Part shown: positions 33,125-42,103 of the stretch, one piece after another
Position numbering within the stretch: the stretch's first letter is position 1
Layout: the number at the start of each line of letters is the position of its first letter
Assembly (NCBI GenBank): GCA_030373325.1
Contig: JAUCZB010000001.1
Coordinates: 248,001 to 312,000 of the forward strand
Origin: Cyanobium sp. CZS25K
GTDB taxonomy: Bacteria; Cyanobacteriota; Cyanobacteriia; PCC-6307; Cyanobiaceae
Direction: 5' to 3'
Length of the DNA: 64,000 nucleotides
Made by a program: the position numbers and the translations under genes
Notes under the pieces: model-generated
What the model was told of the DNA's origin: nothing
Database searches by the model: none
The model's input: only the letters and a program-made list of their open reading frames with translations

Positions 33125-34293
33125 CAGAAGATGTCGGCGGGATCGAGCCGCCGCAGCTTGCCGGTGGCCAGCCAGCCCGAACCGGCCGCCATCACCAGGG
33201 TCAGGCTGAATACCGCCACAGCCCGCTGGAGGGTCATCGCGATCAGCAGCGAGGTGGAGCGGGCCAGCAGCGCATACAGGCCCATGGACAGCAGCAGGCT
33301 GGGCAGGAAGGCCAGGGCGGCCAGCAGCAGCGATTCCTGCACGATGATGCCGACGACGAAGCCATCGCTGTAGCCCATCGCCTTCATCGTGGCGTACTCC
33401 GGCAGATGGTCACTGACGTCGGAATAGAGGATCTGATACACGATGATCGCGCCGACCACCAGACCCACCAGCACCCCAAGGTTGAAGATCAGCCCGAAGG
33501 AGGTGTTGTTGCGCCAGTGGTTCACCTCCACGTCCTCCAGCTGCTTGAGGGTGAGCACCTTCACCGACGGATCGAGAAAGCTGTTCAAGGTGGCTTGCAC
33601 CTGCAGCGGACTGACGCCCGCTTCCAGCTGGATCACACCGAGCTGGATGTCGTCACTGGTCTGATCGGGGAACCAGGTCTTGAAGTTGCTGGCGGAGGTG
33701 AGCAGGTTGATGTCGGCGGCAAAGGTGAGCCCCATCGTGAACAGCCCATTCACCACGGCCCGCTTGCCGCGCAGCTCGGTGTCGTAGTAACCGTCCCGGG
33801 CCACCACCTGGCCCACGGGACCCGCCGCCTTCTTGGAGAGGGTGTCGAAAAAGAGGCCATCGGGCCGTAGCAGTCTGCCCGGATCGGCCGTCACCTCGGG
33901 GATGCGCAGGGCCGGATTCTCCGGCGATAGCCCGAAGATCAGCGCCTGTTTCTTCTCGCGGCTGTCGCGGTTGAGCCAGTCGGTCTTGCCGATGTAGAGG
34001 GGCGTCACTGCCTTCACTCCCTGCACCCCCAGGGCCTGGATCAGGCGGCTGCGGGGCAGGTTGAGCGGTTCGCCAAGGTTGGTGTAGCGCCGGCTCACCA
34101 TCACCAGCTCGCCGTTGAGCCTCTCCAGGGGGCGCTTCTGGCTGGCATAGAGCCCGCTGGCCAGCCCCAGCTGGAAGAACACCAGCACGTTGGCGAAACT
34201 CACCCCGGCGATGGCGGCGAGCAGCCGAATCGGACGATGGCTGGTCTGCCGCCAGGCCAGGGGCGTGCGGCGCAGGGCGGTCAGCGGGTTCAT
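33124..34293 (-). CDS. devC: DevC-type ABC exporter permease
   Basis: 389 residues with the FtsX/MacB topology: one N-terminal helix (LLAAIAGVSFANVLVFFQLG), a large periplasmic domain (residues ~45-260), and three C-terminal helices, including FNLGVLVGLVVGAIIVYQIL and IVQESLLLAALAFLPSLLLS. Conserved DevC elements: RRTPLAWRQTSHRPIRLLAA at the start and YSDVSDHLPEYATMKAMGYS between helices. Overlaps devB by four bases (ATGA). Confidence 0.9.
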   Translation of the reverse strand: MNPLTALRRTPLAWRQTSHRPIRLLAAIAGVSFANVLVFFQLGLASGLYASQKRPLERLNGELVMVSRRYTNLGEPLNLPRSRLIQALGVQGVKAVTPLYIGKTDWLNRDSREKKQALIFGLSPENPALRIPEVTADPGRLLRPDGLFFDTLSKKAAGPVGQVVARDGYYDTELRGKRAVVNGLFTMGLTFAADINLLTSASNFKTWFPDQTSDDIQLGVIQLEAGVSPLQVQATLNSFLDPSVKVLTLKQLEDVEVNHWRNNTSFGLIFNLGVLVGLVVGAIIVYQILYSDVSDHLPEYATMKAMGYSDGFVVGIIVQESLLLAALAFLPSLLLSMGLYALLARSTSLLIAMTLQRAVAVFSLTLVMAAGSGWLATGKLRRLDPADIF

Positions 34294-35363
34294 GGCTTCT
34301 GGCGATCCAGGACGCGCTCCCGGGCCGCCTCCTGGCTGGCCTTCTGGGCGGCATTGAGTGGGGCGAACAGCACGTTCACCTGCAGGTAGTTGAGGTGGCT
34401 GGCCACCGCCGACTCCTCCGGGGTCAGGCCGATCTTCACCTCCAGCACCCGTCGGTCGAGGTTCTCGCCGGCCTGGCCGCTGAACACGGTCTGGCGGCTG
34501 ACTTCGCGGGCGATCTCCACCACCTTCCCCTGCACGCTGCGCCCCTTGAAGCCGTCGGCGCTGAGGCTGACCTGCTGGCCCAGGGCGATCAGTGGGCGAT
34601 CGCTCTGATACACCTCGGCGATCACGCCCATGCGGCTGCTGTCGCCCATCTCCAGCAGGCCGTCTTCACCGACCTTGTCGCCCGGGTGGGCATGCACCTT
34701 GAACACGGTGCCGGAGAAGGGGGCCAGCACCGTGGCCTTGGCCCGCTCGACCTTGTCCTTCTCCAGCGACGCCCGACTCTCGCGCAGCTCTGCGGCCAGG
34801 GTGCCCTTGGTGGTGATCGCCTCGGCCAGCTGGGCCTTGGCACTGTTTTCGTCGGCCTGCAGCTTCTCCACCCGGTTGGCCGTGGTGGCCCCGTCGGTGA
34901 ACAGCTGCTCGGCCCGCCGTGCCTCGGCGCCGGCCTGGCCCAGGTCGGCCCTGTAACGGGCGATGACGCTGTCCTGGGCGGCCAGCTTGCTCTGGGCCAC
35001 CCGTATCGCCGCCTCGGATTTCTGCACGCTGCTCTCGAGCGTGTCGATGCTTTCAAGCACCGCCAGGAGCTGACCCTTGCGCACCTCCTGGCCCTCCTTC
35101 ACCAGGATGTCGCGCACCCGGTCGTTGGTCAGGGAACTGGGCACCGACACCTTGCTGATGCCGCCCAAGGGCTCGATCCGGCCCAAGGCGGACACCTGCC
35201 GTGGCAGCAGCGGCACGGCCCGCTGGGCCTCAGCCTGTTTCCGTTCGCGCTTCTGCCACAGGCGACTGCCCAGCCCGGCCAGCACCACCAGGGCCAGCAG
35301 GGCTGCAATCAGCGCCCAGGGTCCGCCGCTGCCCCGGCGACTGGTGGGCTTGGGCATGGTCAT
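34290..35363 (-). CDS. devB: DevB-type periplasmic adaptor (HlyD family)
   Basis: 357 residues. One N-terminal membrane helix (WALIAALLALVVLAGLG), then the lipoyl half SALGRIEPLGGISKVSVPSS and VKEGQEVRKGQLLAVLESID, a long alpha hairpin (residues ~115-215, rich in A, E, K and R), and the returning half TVLAPFSGTVFKVHAHPGDK and the beta barrel. Connects the DevCA inner membrane unit to an outer membrane TolC. First gene of the operon; no tolC nearby. Confidence 0.9.
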   Translation of the reverse strand: MTMPKPTSRRGSGGPWALIAALLALVVLAGLGSRLWQKRERKQAEAQRAVPLLPRQVSALGRIEPLGGISKVSVPSSLTNDRVRDILVKEGQEVRKGQLLAVLESIDTLESSVQKSEAAIRVAQSKLAAQDSVIARYRADLGQAGAEARRAEQLFTDGATTANRVEKLQADENSAKAQLAEAITTKGTLAAELRESRASLEKDKVERAKATVLAPFSGTVFKVHAHPGDKVGEDGLLEMGDSSRMGVIAEVYQSDRPLIALGQQVSLSADGFKGRSVQGKVVEIAREVSRQTVFSGQAGENLDRRVLEVKIGLTPEESAVASHLNYLQVNVLFAPLNAAQKASQEAARERVLDRQKP

Positions 35364-35590
35364 GGCGCGATGGCTCCTCGCCTCAGCTGGTTATAGGGCG
35401 CTGCCGTGGTCCCGCCCATCGCTGCGGTGCCCGGCAGGAACACCTCACGGCGATGGATGGATCCACCCTGCTGGATCAGCTGTTGCCAGCGCCGCGTTCG
35501 CTGCTCAGGGGCCTTGAGGCGATCGAGGCGATCCTGCCGGGCACGGGTGCTGTTCTGCGGCCTCGGTGCCTTTGCAGGTGATGTGGCCCG

Positions 35591-35866
35591 CTAAGGCTGG
35601 AAATCAACGGCGCCACGATGCTGGCGCTCACCGCGAAGACCATTGGATGCGGAAGCAACACGCGGCATGAGAACTTCGGCAAGGAATCGATCGGCAGACT
35701 CCTTGGAATCCCAGATCGTCACGATCAGAACGCCGTCATCGGATTGGCCGGCGAAATGATGCAGTTGCCCTTCAGGTAAGCCCTCAGTGGGATGAACAGC
35801 GGCAATCTCGTCCATGTACTCTTGCTCGCTGGCGCCAGGGAAGAAATCAGACAGGATATAGGTCAT
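35591..35866 (-). CDS. Small ABM-like (dimeric alpha-beta barrel) protein
   Basis: 91 residues: MTYILSDFFPGASEQEYMDE, IAAVHPTEGLPEGQLHHFAG, GVLIVTIWDSKESADRFLAE, VLMPRV. This is the ferredoxin-like barrel of antibiotic-biosynthesis-monooxygenase-type proteins, function unknown. The last ~20 residues (ASASNGLRGERQHRGAVDF) look unlike the family and may come from a frameshift or fusion at the 3' end. The gene is A+T richer than its neighbours, suggesting transfer. Confidence 0.65.
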   Translation of the reverse strand: MTYILSDFFPGASEQEYMDEIAAVHPTEGLPEGQLHHFAGQSDDGVLIVTIWDSKESADRFLAEVLMPRVASASNGLRGERQHRGAVDFQP

Positions 35867-36061
35867 GGATGCTCCAATTCTTACTTAATTAGTATCTTGC
35901 CTGTGGTTCGATCTGTCAAGCCACGTGGCCTTGCTCCGTCTCTGTTTGCATTGGTCCGGGAAAATTGACGGTTGGCAGCTATGCCCAGGTTGACGGAATG
36001 GCGAGAGTACCCCGCATCACATCAACCTGTGCTGAGCCCTGGGGCGGCTTCAGGCGCTGTC

Positions 36062-36541
36062 CTACAGCAACGACCCCTGATGGTCCATCGGCTCCAGCTG
36101 CGCTGGCTCGGCCCGCTCCTCCGCTTCACCCGCCTTCACTTCCAGGGCCTGTTCGATCACCCGGTCGGTGAGGGCATCGAAGTAGGCCGAGAGGGTCTGC
36201 TGCAGCTCCTGAAATTCCGGCCAGAGCGTTTCATTCACAAAGGTGCGACTCAGCCGCGCCATCACCGTGGTGCGCCGCTGACCGCGATACCGGTAGGGCT
36301 GGATGCCGTAGCGCCGCAGCAGGGCCACGAACAGGTGCCGCGACCACTGGTCGGAGAGGGAAAAGCGGAACTCCACCGGGGGCTCCTCAGCCGCCAGTTC
36401 CCGCAGGCGGCCCTGGATGCGCTCGCGGGCCCGCTCGGCCGCCAGCCGTTCGCCGTCCGTGCCAGGCCTGGAGAACAGCGCCTCGATCCGCCGCAGCTTT
36501 TGCACCAGCTGCTCCTCCAGGCCGCCTGGTGGCGCGCTCAC
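36062..36541 (-). CDS. Conserved-type hypothetical with DUF2786-like N-terminus
   Basis: 159 residues. The N-terminal EEQLVQKLRRIEALFSRPGT, DGERLAAERARERIQGRL resembles the short helical DUF2786 element; the centre VEFRFSLSDQWSRHLFVALL, RRYGIQPYRYRGQRRTTVMA and TLWPEFQELQQTLSAYFDAL is a block also found in proteobacterial proteins of unknown function. Highly charged C-terminus. Monocistronic as far as can be seen. Confidence 0.65.
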   Translation of the reverse strand: MSAPPGGLEEQLVQKLRRIEALFSRPGTDGERLAAERARERIQGRLRELAAEEPPVEFRFSLSDQWSRHLFVALLRRYGIQPYRYRGQRRTTVMARLSRTFVNETLWPEFQELQQTLSAYFDALTDRVIEQALEVKAGEAEERAEPAQLEPMDHQGSLL

Positions 36542-37076
36542 GGTCCGTGGACCGGACCCAAAGCCTGGGGTGGCTCCTGAGGCGGTGGATCGCTCACGGC
36601 GGGCGATGGTGCTCGACTCCCAGATTCAAAGCAGCAACCGTAGGCCGACTTTGGCCAATGCGTGGTGAGGATCGGTGGCGACCGGGTGCATCTGGCGATG
36701 CTGATGCTGGGCTGGTCGCGGCGGCTGGTGGTGCATGCCTTCCTTCCTTGCTCAAGTTCAGCCGCCTTCAGTGGCTTTGCCAGGTGGGGGATGGCTTCGA
36801 TCTGCGGGCGATCCGCTTCAACGCAGGCGTGAGCGAGCGCTTCTGGCGCGACCACTGTTCGGCATCCTTCGCTCGGCCGCATTCGGACTTGATCAGCGGA
36901 ACACGCCCTGATCGATCGGAGGCTGGAGCATGGAGAGCGCCAACTGTTCCTTGAGCCCTGGACGTGTCTGTCTCTGAGGCGACAGGGAAGGGTGGCCTGC
37001 AGGCCCATGGGAGGTGGCCTGGACTTCAATCCCATGGACATAACCCTGGCCTAACCAAGCTTTAACGACAGCGCAG
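36542..37076. other. Gene-poor stretch, possible transposase traces
   Basis: About 535 bases before the large secreted-type gene. One plus-strand segment, about 36661-36730, reads VRIGGDRVHLAMLMLGWSRR and LVVHAF, weakly like the catalytic region of IS21-type transposases; nothing else supports an element. The palindrome GGTCCGTGGACC lies at 36542-36553. The promoter of the 37077 gene should be near the A+T-richer part at 37030-37075. Confidence 0.35.
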
Positions 37077-40000
37077 GTGCTGTTGCCGGAGGGTGATGGC
37101 CTTCAACCTCCCCAAATCTCCGTGCCGGCCACCAAAGCGATCAATTCCATCTTCTCCTTCCTGGAAGAGGCCGTCCCTTCCCGCCGCTCCTTTGGCTCGG
37201 GTTCCTTTGGATTCGAAGATCGCTTCCGCCGCGACGACCACCGCCGCGACGACCACCGCCGCGACGATGACCGTGGCCGTGAAGACGACCGTGGCGGGCG
37301 CGGCAAGCCCCCGGCACCGGCCCATCCCCTGCTGGCCAGCATCGACCTATCGCCGACGCCTCCGGCCCCCGGCACCGCCCCAACAGAGCAGTTCCAGACG
37401 GAGATCTCCGCCTACGTGAAGGTGGGCGGCAAGTTGTTCATTCTCTCCTCCGGAGGTGGCAGCACCCTGCAGGTGACCGATGCCAGCAACCCCTCCGCAC
37501 CGGGTGCGCCGCAGCGGGTGCCCTTCGGGGCCTATGTCAGCCAGTCGGTGGCCACCCACGGCGACCTGGTGGCGGTGGCCCTCTCCCCCAGCGACTACGG
37601 CATCACGGCGGGCAAGGGGCTGGTGCGCTTCTACCGGATCGACTCATCCGGCAGCCTCACCCTGTTGAAGGATGTGGAGGTGGGCTACTTGCCCGATGGC
37701 ATCGCCTTCACGGACGACGGCAAGAAGCTGGTGATCGCCAACGAGGGCGAGCCCATCGCGAACTACGCGATCGATCGCCCCGGCAGCATCGGCATCATCG
37801 ACATCAAGGGCAAGCAAGGCAAGGAGAGATTCACCTACACCGACCTGGGCTTTGCCGGGCTGACCCTGCCCACCGGGATCCGCATCTCCGGGCCGGCCGG
37901 AACCACCCAGGCCACCGACATCGAACCCGAGTACGTCTCGATTCTCGGAAACTATGCCTACGTGACCCTGCAGGAGAACAATGGCGTCGCCAAGGTCAAC
38001 CTCAAGACCAACACGATCGAGACGATCTTTGCCCTCGGCAGCGTCGACTTCAGCACCCAGCTCGTCGACATCACCGATCGGGACGGTCCCGGCAGCACGC
38101 CCCTGATCAAGCCTGTCCTCGGCAACAACGTGGCGGGTCTGCGGATGCCGGATGGGGTGGCCGCCTTCCGCACCAAAGGCAAGGACTACTTCATCACCGC
38201 CAACGAGGGCGACGGCCGCGAGTACGGCATCGCCGGAACCCCGGGCTTCTATCTCGATGAGACCCGGCGCCTGGGCCGGCTCAAGACCCTCAGCGAAGAC
38301 ACCACCGCCCCCTTCACCGCCTTCGGCAGCCGCAGCGTCAGCATTTTCAATGCCAACACCGGTGCCCTCGTCTGGGACAGCGGCAACACCCTGCAGACCA
38401 TCGCCATCGCCGCCGGCGTGTACGACGACACCCGCAGCGACGACAAGGGCGTCGAGCCCGAAGGGGTGGTCGTCAAGAAGCTGAACGGCCGCACCTACGC
38501 GATCGTCAGTGCCGAACGGGGCACCAGCAGCCTGCTGGCCGTGTTCGACATCACCCAGCCCGCCCAGGCCAGCTTCGTCACCAGCACCGTCCTGGCCGGC
38601 AGCGTTTCACCCGAGGGCCTGCTGCTGATCGACGCCAAGGACAGCCCCACCAGGCGGGACCTGCTGGTGGTGTCCAACGAGGTGTCCAACACCCTGAATT
38701 TCATCGATCTGGCGGCCATGATCGCCGCGCCTCCGGTGGCCGGTGCCGGCACCTTCACGTCCACCATGCTCAAGGACGTGGCCGGCGGCCCCGAGCTCAA
38801 GATCACCAGCCTGATCACCAACGGTGAGTTCACCAACGGTGAGTTCACCAACGGCACCGCGCCGGGCAGCGTCGCCTACGTGCCGCCGGGCATCTTCGAT
38901 GGACAGGGCGCCTACGCCAATGGCGATGGCACCTACACCCTGCTGGTGAACCACGAACTCGGTGCCAGCGCGGGCTACGCCTACACCGCCGAGGGCCTGA
39001 ACCCTTCCGTCAACGGGGCCCGCATCAGCCGCTTCATCGTCGACATCGATGCCGACGACAACACCGCCAACGGGTTCCAGTCGCGCATCCTCAGCGGCGG
39101 CCTGGCCTACGACAAGGTGATCGGCGACGACACCAACGGCTTTGATCGCTTCTGCTCCGCCAACCTGGTGGAGGCCAACAGCTTCGGCGCCGGCCGGGGG
39201 TTCGCCGATCGCATCTTCCTCACCGGTGAGGAGGTGTTCGGCGGTGGCGGCGGTGCCTTCTATGCCCTCGATACGGCCAGCAGCGATCTGCATCAGGTGA
39301 AGGCCTTCGGCAAGGGCACCTGGGAATCGGCCACCGCGATCGACACCGGCAGCGCCAACACCGTCGCCGTGCTGCTCCTCGATGACGCCAAGGCTCCCCT
39401 GCGGCTCTGGGTCGGCGAGAAGACCGCCGGCGGGTTCCTGGAGCGCAACGGCCTGGCGGAGGCCAACGGTGCCCTCTACACCTTCGTGCCCACGGCCCTG
39501 GCGGAAACCGGTGTCGATGCCACGGCCGGCCCCGATTCCGATGATCTCAAGGCCCTGGCCCTCGGGGCCCCCCTGGCCGGCAGCTGGGTGAAGATCGAGA
39601 AGCCGGCGGGCAAGGCCAGCTACGCCGATCTGAGCGATGCCGAGATCCGCACCCTGGCCACCGACCTCGGCGCCCTGCAGCTCAGCCGCATCGAAGACGG
39701 CGAGGTCAACCCCCTCAACGGCCAGCAGGCGGCCTTCGTCTCCACGGGCACGAAGGATTTCACCAGTGGCGACCTGTATGGAAACGTCTACACCCTGAGC
39801 TTCGCCGATGCCTTCGGCGCCGATGGCCGCCTGGCCAGCACCGGTGCCAGCAGCCTGCGGGTGATCTACGACGCCGATCGCCTCGCCGACCCCACCACGG
39901 GCCTGCGCAACCCCGACAACCTCACCTGGAGCCCCGATGGCTCCCTCTACCTGCAGGAGGACCGGGCCAATGGCGGTGGCCTCGACATCGCCAACGGCAA

Positions 40001-40349
40001 CTTCGGCACCCAGGAAGCCTCGATCTGGAAGCTGAACCCCAGCGGCCCTATCGATCCGATCACGGGGGCGCCCGCGGAGCGCTGGGCCCAGATCGACCGC
40101 ACCGCCGTTCCCACCGCCTACGGCCAGAGCCAGCCCGGTGTGGTCACCGACCCCAGCAGCACCGGGGTGGGCAACTGGGAGTCCTCGGGGATCATCGATG
40201 TCTCGACGATCTACGGAGCCGCCCCCGGCAGTTTCTTCCTGGCCAATGTTCAGGCCCACAGCCTCGGTGGCGGGAACATCAACGGCAGCGGCTATCTGGC
40301 GGAGGGGGGCCAGATCGATCTGATCCAGCAGACCGTTCCGCTGATCTGA
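37077..40349 (+). CDS. Large extracellular-type protein: choice-of-anchor I propeller plus PhoX-like domain
   Basis: 1090 residues from GTG 37077; another GTG lies at 37122. After a charged stretch with RRDDH repeats (residues ~50-70) residues ~100-560 form a beta-propeller of the choice-of-anchor I family (YLPDGIAFTDDGKKLVIANE, GVEPEGVVVKKLNGRTYAIV, SPEGLLLIDAKDSPTRRDLL). Residues ~590-1085 resemble DUF839/PhoX-like proteins (YVPPGIFDGQGAYANGDGTY, TLLVNHELGASAGYAYTAEG, LTGEEVFGGGGGAFYALDT, DNLTWSPDGSLYLQEDRANG). PhoX relatives are Ca/Fe phosphatases, but activity here is unproven. There is no N-terminal signal peptide, so type I secretion is likely; an exporter operon lies 2 kb away. No RTX repeats seen. 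Confidence 0.75.
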   Translation: MLLPEGDGLQPPQISVPATKAINSIFSFLEEAVPSRRSFGSGSFGFEDRFRRDDHRRDDHRRDDDRGREDDRGGRGKPPAPAHPLLASIDLSPTPPAPGTAPTEQFQTEISAYVKVGGKLFILSSGGGSTLQVTDASNPSAPGAPQRVPFGAYVSQSVATHGDLVAVALSPSDYGITAGKGLVRFYRIDSSGSLTLLKDVEVGYLPDGIAFTDDGKKLVIANEGEPIANYAIDRPGSIGIIDIKGKQGKERFTYTDLGFAGLTLPTGIRISGPAGTTQATDIEPEYVSILGNYAYVTLQENNGVAKVNLKTNTIETIFALGSVDFSTQLVDITDRDGPGSTPLIKPVLGNNVAGLRMPDGVAAFRTKGKDYFITANEGDGREYGIAGTPGFYLDETRRLGRLKTLSEDTTAPFTAFGSRSVSIFNANTGALVWDSGNTLQTIAIAAGVYDDTRSDDKGVEPEGVVVKKLNGRTYAIVSAERGTSSLLAVFDITQPAQASFVTSTVLAGSVSPEGLLLIDAKDSPTRRDLLVVSNEVSNTLNFIDLAAMIAAPPVAGAGTFTSTMLKDVAGGPELKITSLITNGEFTNGEFTNGTAPGSVAYVPPGIFDGQGAYANGDGTYTLLVNHELGASAGYAYTAEGLNPSVNGARISRFIVDIDADDNTANGFQSRILSGGLAYDKVIGDDTNGFDRFCSANLVEANSFGAGRGFADRIFLTGEEVFGGGGGAFYALDTASSDLHQVKAFGKGTWESATAIDTGSANTVAVLLLDDAKAPLRLWVGEKTAGGFLERNGLAEANGALYTFVPTALAETGVDATAGPDSDDLKALALGAPLAGSWVKIEKPAGKASYADLSDAEIRTLATDLGALQLSRIEDGEVNPLNGQQAAFVSTGTKDFTSGDLYGNVYTLSFADAFGADGRLASTGASSLRVIYDADRLADPTTGLRNPDNLTWSPDGSLYLQEDRANGGGLDIANGNFGTQEASIWKLNPSGPIDPITGAPAERWAQIDRTAVPTAYGQSQPGVVTDPSSTGVGNWESSGIIDVSTIYGAAPGSFFLANVQAHSLGGGNINGSGYLAEGGQIDLIQQTVPLI
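37227..37262 (+). repeat. 15-bp tandem repeat coding for RRDDH
   Basis: CGCCGCGACGACCAC at 37227-37241 and 37242-37256 with a third, diverging unit after. In frame it gives RRDDH-RRDDH-RRDDD, a strongly charged linker just ahead of the propeller. Confidence 0.8.
38817..38854 (+). repeat. 15-bp tandem repeat coding for TNGEF
   Basis: ACCAACGGTGAGTTC at 38817-38831 and 38832-38846, followed by a partial third. It encodes TNGEF-TNGEF-TNG at the joint between the propeller and the PhoX-like domain, a likely flexible hinge that can change length in frame. Confidence 0.8.
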
Positions 40350-40566
40350 TCCCATCAGCTGTCCATCGCGTTCCATGCCGCTGCGGGCAATCGCCGTCAC
40401 GGCCTCCCTGGCCTGCTCCCGTGCAGGGCCACGAAGGCTTCGAGTTCGACGCTGTGGCCTCCACGAAGCAAGACCCCCCGGGCGACCTGCTGCGCCAGCT
40501 CCGACAGGTCAGCCATGGCCCATGGACAGGAAATCCAAGCGCAGGCAGCGTCGATACGGTGGCCCC

Positions 40567-41319
40567 ATGGACGCGCTCTGGTCGCCGGATCACCTGCTGC
40601 TCTGGCTCCGCTCCCCCCTCGGGACCGTCGCCTTTGTTCCCCTCTATGCCCTGTGGGTCAGCCTGCTGCTGCCGGGGGTGTGGGCCTCGATGCTGGCCGG
40701 GGTGCTCTATGGCCCGCTCTGGGGCAGTGTGCTGGTGTTCGCCGGGGCCTGCCTGGGGGCCCAGGCGGTGTTCCTGCTGGGGCGCGGCCGCTGGCGGGGC
40801 TGGGCACGCCGTCGCCTGGCCGGAGCGCCGCGGCTCCTGGCGGTGGAGCAGGCGGTGTGCCGCCAGGGGCTGGTCCTGGTGCTGCTCACCCGGCTCTCGC
40901 CGGCCTTTCCCTTCAGCCTGCTCAACCTGGCCTACGGCCTCAGTGAGGTGAGCCTGCGGGATTATTCGATCGGCCTGATCGGGATCCTGCCCGGCACCAT
41001 CCTCTTCTGTGCTCTGGGGGCGGCGGCCGGAGATCCCCGGCAGTTCTCGGCGCTGCTCGCGGGCCCAGCCGATGGCGTGACCTGGGCCCTGCGGCTGCTG
41101 GGGGTGGGCGCCACCCTGGCGGTGGTGCTGCTGGTGGGCCGCCAGGTCCGCCTGGCCCTGGAGGAACGGGGGGTAGCATCCCGCGTTGCGATGCAGGCCA
41201 GTGATGGTGACGGCCGAGACCCCTCCCCGCCCCGCCGCCGGCGCCTGCCCCAACTGCGGCGGCGCAAGCCCCGACCCGGTGCGACGGGTGCGGGTGAGCA
41301 AGGCCCGGGTGGAGGCTGA
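40567..41319 (+). CDS. VTT-domain (TVP38/TMEM64 family) membrane protein
   Basis: About 250 residues from ATG 40567 (the frame opens at 40375 but upstream residues are not like the family). Helices around LGTVAFVPLYALWVSLLLPG and ASMLAGVLYGPLWGSVLVFA carry the family element G-x-L-(F/Y)-G-x-x-x-G; LLTRLSPAFPFSLLNLAYGL and YSIGLIGILPGTILFCALG are the second conserved block. Related to DedA and scramblase-like proteins. The last 116 bases overlap the methyltransferase gene in another frame; its C-terminal tail (RRRRLPQLRRRKPRPG) may therefore be poorly constrained. Confidence 0.78.
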   Translation: MDALWSPDHLLLWLRSPLGTVAFVPLYALWVSLLLPGVWASMLAGVLYGPLWGSVLVFAGACLGAQAVFLLGRGRWRGWARRRLAGAPRLLAVEQAVCRQGLVLVLLTRLSPAFPFSLLNLAYGLSEVSLRDYSIGLIGILPGTILFCALGAAAGDPRQFSALLAGPADGVTWALRLLGVGATLAVVLLVGRQVRLALEERGVASRVAMQASDGDGRDPSPPRRRRLPQLRRRKPRPGATGAGEQGPGGG

Positions 41320-42103
41320 GCTCGCCCATTGCCCCGCCTGCGACTTTCTTTTCCTGCGCGACCCCAGCTGGCTCGTGGTGGCCTACGAGGATTCCTTCTA
41401 CGGCGACACCGGCTATGTCGATCGCAACCTGCATGCCTCGCGCCTGCTGCGCCTGCTGCTGGTGATCGGCCGGCTGGGCCGCTTCGGCCCCTGCGAGCCG
41501 GGCTGTGATCTGGGCACCGGCCTGGGCATGCTGCCGCGGATGCTGCGGGATCACGGCTTCGATTTCCACGGCACCGACGAATACGCAGGCATGGAGCTGA
41601 TCCGTCCGTTCTGCGACCCTCCCGCCGATGGGTTGATCGGTTGCAAGACCGCCTTCGAGGTGATCGAGCACGTGCCCAGCACGCCCGAGTTCCTGCGCCG
41701 TGAAGTGGGGGCCACGCCCCTGTTCGTGTTTTCCACCCTGATGCGGCAGGAGGGTGAGATCCCCGGGCCTGACTGGTGGTATTACGCCTTCGGCAACGGC
41801 CAGCACATCAGTTTCCACAGCCGCCGCAGCTTCGAGCTGGCGATGGGGCGGGCGGGGATGGACCCGGCCTGGCTGGTCTGCATCGACGGCCCCGTGCATA
41901 AGCGGGCCCTGCATCTGATCGCGCCTGCGGCCCGCTGGCGCCGGGCCTTCCGGGTGGCCGGGTGGCTGGTGAACCGGGGCCTCGACGGGCTGCTGCTGCC
42001 GTGGCTGGAGCCCCTGGTGGGGCTGCGCACCCGCATCATCCCCGACCACTACCTGGCCATGGAGCGGCTCAGATCTGCCGCAGAGCGTCAGCCTTGTCCT
42101 TGA
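41204..42103 (+). CDS. SAM-dependent methyltransferase with N-terminal zinc ribbon
   Basis: 299 residues from ATG 41204. N-terminal zinc ribbon: ACPNCGG and HCPACDF (two C-x2-C pairs). Class I methyltransferase core: EPGCDLGTGLGMLPRMLRDH (SAM loop, G-x-G-x-G), FHGTDEYAG and an FEVIEHV motif. The design is that of sugar or glycolipid methyltransferases with a Cys4 element, often in polysaccharide loci. Convergent with the HlyD gene with 35 bases of 3' overlap. Confidence 0.78.
   Translation: MVTAETPPRPAAGACPNCGGASPDPVRRVRVSKARVEAELAHCPACDFLFLRDPSWLVVAYEDSFYGDTGYVDRNLHASRLLRLLLVIGRLGRFGPCEPGCDLGTGLGMLPRMLRDHGFDFHGTDEYAGMELIRPFCDPPADGLIGCKTAFEVIEHVPSTPEFLRREVGATPLFVFSTLMRQEGEIPGPDWWYYAFGNGQHISFHSRRSFELAMGRAGMDPAWLVCIDGPVHKRALHLIAPAARWRRAFRVAGWLVNRGLDGLLLPWLEPLVGLRTRIIPDHYLAMERLRSAAERQPCP

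Noticed and set aside
35453..35581. A 42-codon plus-strand frame (MDGSTLLDQLLPAPRSLLRG...)
   Set aside because: Looks faintly protein-like but short, isolated and without a family; could be a remnant, not supported.
36661..36730. IS21-like transposase trace
   Set aside because: Resemblance is limited to about 25 residues, no terminal repeats or target duplication, so no mobile element is claimed.
38607..40400. A 597-codon minus-strand frame opposite the PhoX-like gene
   Set aside because: Shadow; the plus strand encodes repeated recognisable domain motifs.
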